From: Hyperoplus lanceolatus
Taxonomy: Eukaryota > Chordata > Actinopteri > Uranoscopiformes > Ammodytidae
DNA length: 64,000 nt
Direction: 5' to 3'
Assembly: GCA_026929865.2 (NCBI GenBank)
Contig: CM049418.1
Location: forward strand, 6,099,501-6,163,500
Positions within the stretch are counted from its first letter, which is position 1. The number at the start of each line of letters is the position of its first letter. The notes beneath the pieces were generated by a model. That model did no database searches and had not been told where the DNA came from. It saw nothing but the letters and a program-made list of their open reading frames with translations. Both the position numbers and the translations under genes were made by a program. Below are positions 55,258-64,000 of this stretch, piece by piece.

Positions 55258-55354
55258 TAATGGGAGGAGGAACCACAGACCTCATGGTTACTGGGAGAAG
55301 GAACCAGAGACCTCATGGGAACTGGGACGAGAAACTAGAGACCTTATGCTTACT
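55258..55354 (+). repeat. 32-bp tandem repeat, three units
   Basis: Units carry GGAACCACAGACCTCATGGT, GGAACCAGAGACCTCATGGG and GAAACTAGAGACCTTATGCT, each joined by ACTGGGA-type linkers. A related single unit (CGAACCAGAGACCTCATGGC) lies at about 54829. Confidence 0.75.
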
Positions 55355-55563
55355 AGTCAGCCCCCCTTACCTCTAGGCCATCCTACCACCCCAATCCTTC
55401 CCTGGCCATATCACATACAAACTTCCTCAGCAACCTCTTGAGAGTTTTGTTAAAATTCTCTTTTTAATTTAATTTCTTTTACAGCTCTTGACCATAGTAT
55501 CATGATATGGAGCACAACACATTCAAATAATAACAGAACAAAACAATGGTGCACGGCATAGAC

Positions 55564-57745
55564 TTAAAGGCTCTGGCAACCCACAGACATAAATATATGA
55601 CATTAATGTTGGGTTTCTCTATAAGATATTTACAGTCATCCAATTAAAAAATAATTTTCATAAATATTATAAAATTTAGTCTAAAAAACTGCTTTTTTAC
55701 TGTCTAGAACATTTTGCAGGGCGGTGTGGGCGTGGCCAATACGTTCTGTAAGGGAACGCTCTCTCACTCACGGTGCTGAGCAGGTTTAGCCCAGTTCAGA
55801 CCAAAGATTCGCCACACAACGAGACGCAAACTAGAAAATGCTGCACATGCTCACAACGAGCCTGACTGGCAGTTCACACTGCTGCACGGGCTGCGACGGT
55901 AGCTGGTTTCCCTAGCAACGGTGAATGCTTTGGCACAGCTAAGAGCCGCAGTTCAGAATCACTTGCGGAAAGTAACTTATTATTATTAGGCCTATATAGG
56001 TTTGCAATTAGTTGTAGGCTATTTTTTCCCACCACAACCGCAACCTATTTAATTGAAACAGGTGTCAGTGTCACAATGAAAATGTATAAAAATATCTCTC
56101 TCATATTTATTGTTATCTCTTATTAGTTTATTTACCATTAAACTTGCATAAACATCTGCTATCTATTTTAGACATATGCATTTTTAAATGTTTTTGAGGA
56201 TAGGAGTGGGAATAGAGAGAGAGAGAGAGAGAGAAAACAGAGTCTGATTAACGTGAGTTGATGCGATATGCGGTTTCAATTAAGAGCACAAGGAGTAAAC
56301 TCGTAAAATATAAAAAAGACAATCAAATGAGTTCAAACCAGCCGGCCAGTTGGCCTAAGCATGCAGGCTAACGTTGTCCAGGCGGATCAACAGTGTGGAG
56401 ACCCGCTGTTGAAGTAGCCTATGCTACAGGCAGCCGCAGAAACATATTCTCAGAAGGGAGTGTTGACAAAAAAAAGCTCTTCCTGCACTTAAATAATAAC
56501 TCGCTACATTGATAAAAAAAAATGCATCACCAATGCAATATTGTTACATGCAGCAGTGACACATGCCGTATTGGTCTGATTATAAGACAGGGTTTCCCCC
56601 TGAGAATAGGTCGTAAAAAGTCGGGTCGTTTTATATTCGGGGTCTAATATTCAGCGTCCAGTTATGGAGTGACCAGAGCGATCATTCAGCTTCAGGGCTT
56701 GTGTCCAACTTGTGTTTATTTATTTATTTTCGGGTGGAGCACGAGCTGCGCACTCAGATGCGGCCGGGACAGAGGTGTGTGCGCTTGGATAGAGAACGAT
56801 GGGTCGAGACGAAAAAGAGGCACGGAAAATGGCCAAAGAGCTCCACATCCCCCAGCACTGAATTCAAAGCCTTAACTTAGGCTATTATGTTGCGAGTCGA
56901 CGTGTCAGAGGCATGAATCGGCGCAGCGATCGACAGCGATTCTGTTGTGGCAGGCGTAGTGAGGAGAGCTTGCCAACTGTGTCGTCCTTTTACGCCCCAC
57001 CTCTGCCATAATGTTCAGATTTAATCATCTGCATCAAAGCCCTTATAATAAGAATGAGAGGCTTTATTCAAACGTTGTCAATGCGCAGGTGGACTGAAAC
57101 TAACGGAGCGAGGCGGTTGTTTCACTTTGCAGTTAGTCGCGCAGTCAGTTTGGAGACATGTCTCTGTGTATCAGGGCTCGGGGCATCCAATCGGCTCGTG
57201 AAAGCCTGTCCCCTCTACAACATTAACGTTCAGTAATCCCCGCTGATCATTTAGTCTTAAACCACATAGTTTTTCTGCACGGCGGCTCGGCGAGGTCTCA
57301 CTGTGTGAACGTTGCCATCACAGTGTTTCACCGGGGTGTGCGCTGCTTCGCTCAGACGGGGCTTTGAGTGTAGGCTCTGGCGCGAAGAGACAGTCTGTGT
57401 CTCTTGCGCGGCTCCAGAGATATTGTATAGATTTGTTTTTAAGAACGTGTGACGTCCCAAGCCTGTGATGTAAGCCAAAGTTCGAATCAGACATTTTCAA
57501 ATGGCCGTCTCAATGCATTTTAGAATGGAGATCCATCGCGTGACGTCCCAAGCCTTTGCTCGCTCTAAGCTAAGGAAACATTCGAATCAGGATTTTTCAA
57601 ATGGTCGACCAACTGACATGACAGTATGTTTGCGGGGGGCTAACAGATATTCCTAAAACCTTTCATATACATATTAGCACTGATTTTACTCCCCAAATAA
57701 CATAGTTACAAGGATTTAGTGGATTTGGGTTGCCAGGGCCTTTAA
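55564..57745. mobile_element. TTAA-flanked element, family 4, 2.2 kb
   Basis: TTAAAGGCTCTGGCAACCCA at 55564 and TGGGTTGCCAGGGCCTTTAA ending at 57745 are inverted with one mismatch and include the TTAA target at both sides. The interior has no recognised transposase. A degenerate duplication at about 57448-57610 repeats GTGACGTCCCAAGCC, TTCGAATCAG and TTTTCAAATGG. Confidence 0.85.
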
Positions 57746-57769
57746 CAAAAAACACAACAAAAACACTAC

Positions 57770-57965
57770 TTAAACAATGGAAGGACATTTTTCAGAAAGG
57801 CACCTGTTTTACCTATCTCTACCAAGTCCCTCACCATCTCCAGTTCCACCTCAAAACCCATCTCTTCTCCTACATCACCCACCAACCCACGCCCCATTTC
57901 CTTTTGTTTGTTCTTGTGTCCCTTATGTAAAGCACTATATGAATCCAATATATTAGTATTACCAG
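57770..57965 (+). mobile_element. LINE 3' end
   Basis: CCAGTTCCACCTCAAAACCC then ATCTCTTCTCC resembles the coding end of L2-like elements (FHLKTHLFSY), followed by TTATGTAAAGCACTATATGA. It starts 25 bp after the family 4 transposon. Confidence 0.55.
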
Positions 57966-58101
57966 GCCACCTGAAGACTCCATATGTAGCTGACCCATAA
58001 GACGGGGTGTCCCATTCAATGGTAAATCAGGATGCCTACACGGAAAAAACAAGAGCACTTATCAGTTTTGGAGTGGTTACAGACAGACAGACAGAGACAT
58101 A

Positions 58102-58148
58102 CATACTCACTCACTCACTCACTCACTCACTCACTCACTCACTCACTC
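58102..58148 (+). repeat. (ACTC)n microsatellite
   Basis: About eleven ACTC units. Confidence 0.95.
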
Positions 58149-58734
58149 CATCCATCAGATATTTTTGCCCGTCTACTTCCACAGTAACTTCTGCATGTGG
58201 TTCTAGCTTCCAGTCACAATGTTACACATAACATCTGTTTGCTGGCTGTGGACAATAGCACATGGAACAAGACTCTTTCTTATACATGACATGAAACTAC
58301 CAGAATCAAAGACTGCAGTTAAAGGTTTACCATTAAAGGAGCAGTAAGTGATTTGGTGCTTTTAGCTTTTAACTTCCTGTCAGTGACTGCAGTTAGCGGT
58401 CCCCTCCCTCGTCCCTACGTCACCACCGCATGAACACTATAAATTAAACTTGAAATAAAAAATCAAATATTCTCTCACCCACGTCCTGGTGTCAGGAGGA
58501 AGGAAGCTCCAAGATGATGGACTCACTCAGCCAACTCTTCTTTACTTCTCCGCTCCATTTCTACGTTTTTATTAAAAAGAAAAAAGACAAAGGTTTCATG
58601 AGTCTGGTAGCTTGTTCATTTGCAAACTATTGCTCTGCCTGTGTTACAAATGTAGTTCATTATTAAACAACATCCAGCGCCAGTAGAGGCCCTTCAATTG
58701 GTTCAATTGGTGTTAAACCTTCAAGTAAGTTAAG

Positions 58735-59068
58735 TTAAACGTGCAGTGTGTAATATGAAAATCATCACAGCAGTTTGTCTCTATGGCTCCAGTTCAGAGA
58801 AGCAACAGAAATTCTTCAAGAACATTCCAGCTGGTAGTTCTAATGGACACTGTGGCCAACTGTTCCATTCTGTGCTTCTGTACAACTGATGACATTCCAA
58901 CTATGACGCTTCCAAAATGGCGGCGCCCATGCATTGCTCCATGGTATGGAGAAATACAGACATTAATTTCTAAGGGAAACAATTATAATTAAAAAAAAAT
59001 AATTATCATTATTTTCTACCAAGTCTGCCTTGAAAAAAATCCCTAAATTCTACAAACTGCAGGTTTAA
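58735..59068. mobile_element. TTAA-flanked MITE, family 5
   Basis: TTAAACGTGCAGTGTGTA at 58735 and TACAAACTGCAGGTTTAA ending at 59068 are inverted ends with TTAA at both sides. It is 334 bp with no coding content. Confidence 0.75.
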
Positions 59069-59166
59069 GTTAAGTTTGTATTTTGTCAATCACACACACT
59101 TTAGCAATCCAAATTACATTTAGCTCCCCACTCTTCCATTTCTAGCACATGGTGAGCAGTTGCTGC

Positions 59167-59930
59167 ATAGAGCTGTTAAGCGGAAGTGATATACTTCCGG
59201 GACATGGGACCTCTCGGCTCGAAAAATTGCAACGGTAGTCAATGGAAAGAAATGTATTATTTTCTGGTCCCAGTCATGAAATGCCTTCGATTACACATAT
59301 GTTTTGTGTGGATTTAGATGGTATTTTTTCGTGCAAAGAATGGAACAATTTAGCGAGTAGAAGCTGGATACGGTCAGGTTTTGTGCAGAGCGCTTTTGTG
59401 GAGCTCTTCGCTGCTCTTGACACTTCTGATATACGTCACCACCACTCGCACCCGCTTAGCTCAGAAACATGGCTGTGTCTTTAATGCACTTTACCGCCTT
59501 CTTTCAATGACAAGACAAAAGTCTTCAGCGTGGCGAAAACCACTGCACATGTGGACATGTGGAGAGTTTCAATTTCTCGAGTGGGGAGATTGTTGGCGTT
59601 GTCCACGCCAGCCATTAGCATTAGCATTAGCACTGTCAGTCGAGAAGTGGAGGGAATGTGTTGAGGTGACGTCACAGAGGCGACAAGACTTGTAGTTGTT
59701 CTCGTAACATTTTTTCTAAAGCCGTTAGACGAATAATCATACAACATACCGTCAAACTCTTCACATGAAAAATGATCATTTAGACCCATACAAAACATAT
59801 ATGTAATCCAAGGCATTTAATGACTGGTACCAGAAAATAATACATTTCTTTCCATAGACTCCCATTAATTTTTTTTCAGCCGAGAGGTCCCATGCCCCGT
59901 AATTCCGCCACTTCCGCTTAACAGCTCTAT
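59167..59930. mobile_element. long-TIR element, 764 bp
   Basis: The outer 180-190 bp on each side are inverted copies: ATAGAGCTGTTAAGCGGAAG at 59167 and CTTCCGCTTAACAGCTCTAT ending at 59930, with CATGGGACCTCTCGGC, GAAATGTATTATTTTCTGGT and ATATGTTTTGT matched within. TA at both tips suggests a TA target. The middle has no transposase. Confidence 0.8.
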
Positions 59931-60429
59931 TGAGATTAGCTGCATTCCAATAGTAGTTGCACGTCCCCTCGTTCATTTACCCTCAGCCCTTGGTATGACG
60001 TAACAGCATACGTTGCACGGAGGGAACTTGGAGAGCGGAGGGAGACTGGGCGGGGGAGGAGCGAAGGATTTAAATGGAACCCACTTGTCCTTGTAGTCGC
60101 AATGGACCGTCAGTTACATAGGTAAATCTGAATGCAAATAATACAGAATTATAACATTCTGCTAAGGTAGCCTATATTGCAGAAAGCCATTTCCATAGCA
60201 TAACAAACATTAAATTTCGACACGGTAACTCAGATTATCAAGATATTGTTACTTACACATGTAAATTGTTTGCTCCGACATATTTTCTTATTTATGTTAG
60301 TTTCAACCAAAAACATTTGTTTTAAATAGTCCTCTAATTGGCAGCCATCGGTGTTATAGCAGCAATGTGTAAACTGCAATACATTCACTGGATTGTTCGT
60401 ATGGAAATAGGATAGCCTAATTGAGGCGT

Positions 60430-60434
<5 letters not shown>

Positions 60435-60485
<51 letters not shown>
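60435..60485. repeat. (TA)n microsatellite
   Basis: About 25 TA units. Confidence 0.95.
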
Positions 60486-60489
<4 letters not shown>

Positions 60490-60720
60490 TTGTCCTGCGG
60501 GTGGCCGCCATGTCCCTAAAAGCATACAGTCTACCGGAAAATAAAAGGAGGAGAAGAAGAAGACGAACTGCAATGTACTGTGGGTGATATCCACCTCGGA
60601 GTGACCATGGATGTTCACTTGATCACTCAGCCCTCCGAGGGTCTATATCATGAAGTTCACTTCAGTTTCCAGACTATTGGAACGACACTTAAGATGGCGG
60701 CGGGGATTCCCCCGAGGGCA

Positions 60721-61712
60721 AGAGTACCTATTTGCAGACCCATGGAGAAATGGAGCACCACCGGAAGCCACGCCCCAAACTCATTTCATTGGTCAGAATT
60801 GTAACCTACTCTGAGTTTGTTTTCACTTTACGCTGCAGCTCCGACTGAAGAGTCACTGCCGCAACGCGACCCTGTACAGTTTAAAGCAAAATCACTCAAT
60901 AGAAATCTCCATCGGGATGTTTTAATCATTTCCTGATGATTTTACGTTTGACCGATCATTTATCTGATCAGTAGCGTAGTTCTCAGCCCTCGTGCCGTTC
61001 ATATGCGGCCACCTTACACATCGTGAACATGCTCTACATTCAGATTTATAAACCTATTGTATTGTATGCATCTCATTATTTGTTTATTTATTAACAGGAG
61101 TTTTTTTTAACATCTGTGCCACTGAACATAGGCTATTTAGGCTATGCATGGTTGAAATGTAATTCTGCGGCTGTGCGCGCGTGGGGGGGGTCACAAGGGG
61201 GGAGGGGGTTTAAAAAATATTATAATATGGAAATTATATAATAATTAAAACAGTGATCAATAGAGGACAAGGGATCTGGTAAATCAATCAGGATCTAGAA
61301 TGGAAACTGTCACCTTTTGTGTCTGTCTTTCACCCCACTTTTAAAATGAGCTGTTAATTTTAATGTGGTGGCACTTTTTGTGTTTTATTTATACGAGTGT
61401 ATATTTGTATGTGATTGACCTAGGCTACTTGTGATAATTGTGAATTAAAGAGACGGATTTCGGAAGATGTACACAAAGCTTCGTTGCTTCATTCATCTTC
61501 TACCTCAACATCTACTTTTTTACCACCGTCCTGGCCATTGGGACCCTTAACAAACTGACTTATTTTACTGTCTACTAGCACCATAACCGGTGGAAACCGG
61601 TGTCTTGCTATTATTCACCGCTAGGTGAACGCCGGCAGTAAAACAAAAAGAAGGAATTTCCTGCTTCCGGTGGAGCTCCACTTTCCCCATGGGTCTGCAA
61701 ATAGGTGCCTCT
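60721..61712. mobile_element. hAT-like element, family C, long copy
   Basis: Ends AGAGTACCTATTTGCAGACC and GGTCTGCAAATAGGTGCCTCT-type complement are inverted, and CCCCGAGGGCA flanks both sides as a target duplication. It shares its right half with the 490-bp copy at 40399-40888 but has an extra 500 bp inside (about 60840-61310) with no coding content. Confidence 0.82.
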
Positions 61713-61942
61713 CCCCGAGGGCAAGTGAACGAGGGCATGTTGAACGGGTATTGGAACGCAGGGATTGATTCCTCCTAACAGAACCAACAACACGTAAAGA
61801 GGAACTCCAGTCGGCCACCTAATGTCATGCTGCCACCCTGTGGCAATAACGGGTACAACACCCAGAAGTACAAGTCCATAAAAGACTAATTAAAAGGTGC
61901 TTCAAACTTTAAATAAATCATCAACAAGTGCTGGGACGATGG

Positions 61943-62095
61943 GGGCGCCATTAGCTCAGTTGGTAGGGCGTCCCCCCCATGGCCAGCAGGGGTCAGACTC
62001 TGCATGTCACTCTCCTCTTCTGCCCCATTTCAACTATGTCTCTAAAAAATAAAGCATAAAAATGCAGTAAAAAAATATCTTTAAAAAAACAAGAT
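61943..62095 (+). mobile_element. tRNA-derived SINE, short
   Basis: GCGCCATTAGCTCAGTTGGT then AGGGCG is a tRNA-like A box, and GGGGTCAGACTC a weak B box. It ends in AAAAAATAAAGCATAAAAAT and A-rich DNA. The anticodon arm is not intact, so it is not a functional tRNA. Confidence 0.6.
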
Positions 62096-62104
62096 CCCAG
62101 ACCT

Positions 62105-62350
62105 ACCATGCGTTCCAATCCCCATACCACTCTACTATTTAGTATGCCAAAAAAGTTTTGGATGTCCCAATACATGCACGTCAATTGGAGTATGCTGAAA
62201 ATACACAAATGCCCCACTAACTCCAATAGCATTTTGGAGTATTCCTCTTTATTCTTGACATTTCTCAACATAATTAAAAATGTTCTCTCTCCTGTGGACC
62301 TAAAGCTCTTCTGTACTTTGGTATGTAGTGTAGTAAAAATAAAAAGTATG
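62105..62350 (+). repeat. dispersed repeat, GGATGTCCCAAT family, uninterrupted
   Basis: It matches 47241-47796 on both sides of that copy's insertion: TTGGATGTCCCAATACATGC, GTATGCTGAAAATACACAAA, TTTATTCTTGACATTTCTC, TATGTAGTGTAGTAAAAAT. Confidence 0.7.
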
Positions 62351-62417
62351 TGATTTGGAACAAAGGGGAAGAGTTGATATTATATTTTTATATTTATATT
62401 GTAATCTTAAATTTGAC

Positions 62418-62418
62418 C

Positions 62419-62470
<52 letters not shown>

Positions 62471-62475
62471 TATAT
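62418..62475. repeat. (TA)n microsatellite
   Basis: About 28 TA units with one AATA interruption near 62462. Confidence 0.95.
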
Positions 62476-62582
62476 CACTAACTGACTGATTGCACCATTT
62501 CTTCCATCTCTTGAATTGTTGTGTATTTATTTTTGTTCATTTGTAATATTGTTTACTTAACAGTATTTTTAATGTTTTAGTT

Positions 62583-62652
62583 TTTAGTTAACGTTGCCAA
62601 AGTCAAATTCCTTGTTTGTTTACGCAAACCTGGCCAATAAAGCTGATTCTGA
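62583..62652 (+). mobile_element. LINE 3' tail
   Basis: AAAGTCAAATTCCTTGTTTG then TTTACGCAAACCTGGCCAAT and AAAGCTGATTCTGATTG is a stereotyped end of fish CR1/Rex-like LINEs. Confidence 0.6.
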
Positions 62653-62689
62653 TTGAACATACTTTTCACAAGGTTCAAGTTTATGTATT

Positions 62690-63320
62690 ATAATTGCTTT
62701 GATCATTGACATCTTCCACAAGGCTGGAAAGCCACAGAATGTTCTGTATCAGAGCATAGTCAGTCAGGAGAAAGTATAGTAGGAAAAGAGACACAAGCAA
62801 CAGGGATGGCCGCAGCCTTGACAGGATTGTCAACCACATCCGAATCAAGAACTTGGGGAAGCTTCACAACAAGCAGACTGAGGCTGGAGTCAGTGTACCG
62901 AAGATTTAACAGCACTTCATACTTCTGTTTGCTGACAAGCTTTATGGAGATTCCCATTATCTTTTCCAGCAAGACTTGGCACCTGAAAAAACCACTAGTA
63001 ACCATTGTATTATATAAACCAACATGCCTAACCTGAAGCCCATAGAGACATTATGGGTAATTGTCACAAGACACACCAGACCCAACAATACAGGCGAGCT
63101 GAAGCCTACTATCAAAGTAACCTGGGCTTCCATCACCTCCATGCCATGCAAAATTACTGCAATTATTCATTCAAAATAAGAACTCTGATCAAGTATTGAG
63201 TGGATGATGAAACATGCTTTTCTGACATCTCTGAATTATATTTATTTTTTGCAATATTCTAATATTTTGAGATGCTGGAGTTTTTATTTCAAACAAAAAA
63301 AGACACGACATATCTAATTG
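62690..63320 (+). mobile_element. Tc1-like transposase relic
   Basis: Plus-strand pieces in shifting frames resemble Tc1 transposase: KLYGDSHYLFQQDLAP, NLKPIETLWVIVTRHTRPNN, TGELKPTIKVTWASIT and KITAIIHSK. It belongs to the family of the 52.1-kb relic. The 3' part ends AATATTTTGAGATGCTGGAG, close to the hairpin at 24.08 kb. It is degenerate and inactive. Confidence 0.7.
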
Positions 63321-64000
63321 TATAGGTAAGGAAATCTCTTGTATATGAAAGTCACCGAGTAAATAACCTCAAAATTAACTATTTCATGGTATTCTAATTT
63401 TCCCAGATGCAACCATCTACATTTTGAAAGAGCAAGATGGATATTTTTCTTCCATTGTGCCAACATCCAAGTACCCCGGCTGCGGTGGCTCCATCACCTT
63501 TAGTTCTTAACGTTGCCGTTTGGAGCAATTGGAGAAGTTCAGTGTTTAGCCGATAAACGCTTTTGACTATTGAGGACAGAACGACTCCTATAATAGTAAG
63601 CTGAATCACTGCCACTCACTGCTTTGAAAGAAATCAATATACTTCGAAATTCAATCTGTTTAGTTAACTACAAGACGCCAGTGTAAAATGGCCACATAGG
63701 CACTGATGGGACCTGATTAAAATAAAGTTTTTAAACCGGTCGGGTACAGGTGAAGTTAAAAGACGTTGTGTAGTTTCCTCTCATTATTTAAAACATTCTT
63801 GATTGGAGTAATTAACTCAAGAAACCGTTGATAACGCATGGGGAAAACATTTGTCTCATGAGGAATTACTGATTTAAATGTGCATGGGTGATAGTGTGTT
63901 ATTGATTCTGCAACTTCAATAATTAAATTTTTTTTTTGTCAAAGCATGATTTCATAGTACCTTTGTAGTACTTGCACACATCTGCAATATATTCTCTTAC
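63321..64000. other. intergenic, no gene seen
   Basis: The 73-codon minus-strand frame at 63394-63615 (IQLTIIGVVLSSIVKSVYRL) has no other support. Nothing else was recognised. Confidence 0.4.

Larger units (their letters stand above)
59940..61760. mobile_element. outer transposon containing a nested hAT-like element
   Basis: The left end TGCATTCCAATAGTAGTTGC then CCCTCGTTCATTTACCCTC is mirrored by the complement of 61725-61760 (TGCGTTCCAATACCCGTTCA then GCCCTCGTTCACTTGCCCTC). Flanks GAGATTAG and GGGATTGA are partly alike. The element at 60721-61712 is inserted near its right end. Confidence 0.6.

Noticed and set aside
55258-55354. CRISPR-like array
   Set aside because: Only three imperfect 32-bp units with no regular spacers, in a vertebrate genome; it is a small tandem duplication.
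61943-62015. Possible tRNA gene
   Set aside because: The A box is good, but the anticodon arm and T arm do not pair; it is better read as a SINE head.

Overview
The window is vertebrate nuclear DNA, almost certainly from a teleost fish. The genes are split by introns of about 0.08 to 4 kb with GT-AG borders. Long (CA)n and (TA)n microsatellites are common. The intergenic and intronic DNA is packed with Tc1-like, hAT-like and TTAA-flanked DNA transposons and with 3' pieces of L2-type LINEs, the usual teleost mix. All gene names rest on my reading of spliced protein sequence and recall of vertebrate families; no database search was run.

Layout. 1-3343 is intergenic with two DNA-transposon relics. 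3344-7197 (-) is ccdc122, a coiled-coil protein of 278 aa. It starts head-to-head with mtrf1 (7544-13452, +; 435 aa mitochondrial release factor 1), and the 346 bp between the two start codons probably form a shared promoter. mtrf1 converges on wbp4 (14518-19154, -; 422 aa spliceosomal WW-domain protein), whose start codon is split by an intron. A complete tRNA-Glu(TTC) gene (19706-19777) lies between wbp4 and gk (20275-32553, +; 564 aa glycerol kinase in 21 coding exons, including an 18-nt microexon and a C-terminal membrane anchor). nfkbiz follows on the same strand (34944-38985; 424 aa, a short form of the nuclear IkB protein IkB-zeta). From 39 kb to the end no gene could be recognised. A chain of spliceable exons at 42076-50341, with an EF-hand-like motif, may be a small or decayed gene.

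Mobile DNA. At least five families of TTAA-flanked inverted-repeat elements are present; two of these families have two or three copies. hAT-like elements with 8-bp target duplications occur at 21.0, 40.4 and 60.7 kb, and several elements are nested in others. Two Tc1-like relics, at 30.6-32.3 kb (inside the last gk intron) and 52.1-53.0 kb, share an unusual structure: two transposase 3' halves joined head-to-head. A 5'-truncated L2-type LINE with reverse transcriptase lies at 53.4-54.8 kb. I saw no LTR element, retrovirus or Polinton, and no CRISPR or other prokaryotic system.

The genes have unrelated jobs (mitochondrial translation termination, pre-mRNA splicing, glycerol metabolism, innate immune transcription), so this is ordinary gene-dense fish chromosome rather than an operon-like system. 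The best leads are the split wbp4 start codon, the gk microexon, opposed (CA)n and (TG)n tracts plus a 565-bp fold-back inside gk, and the recurring fold-back Tc1 structure.
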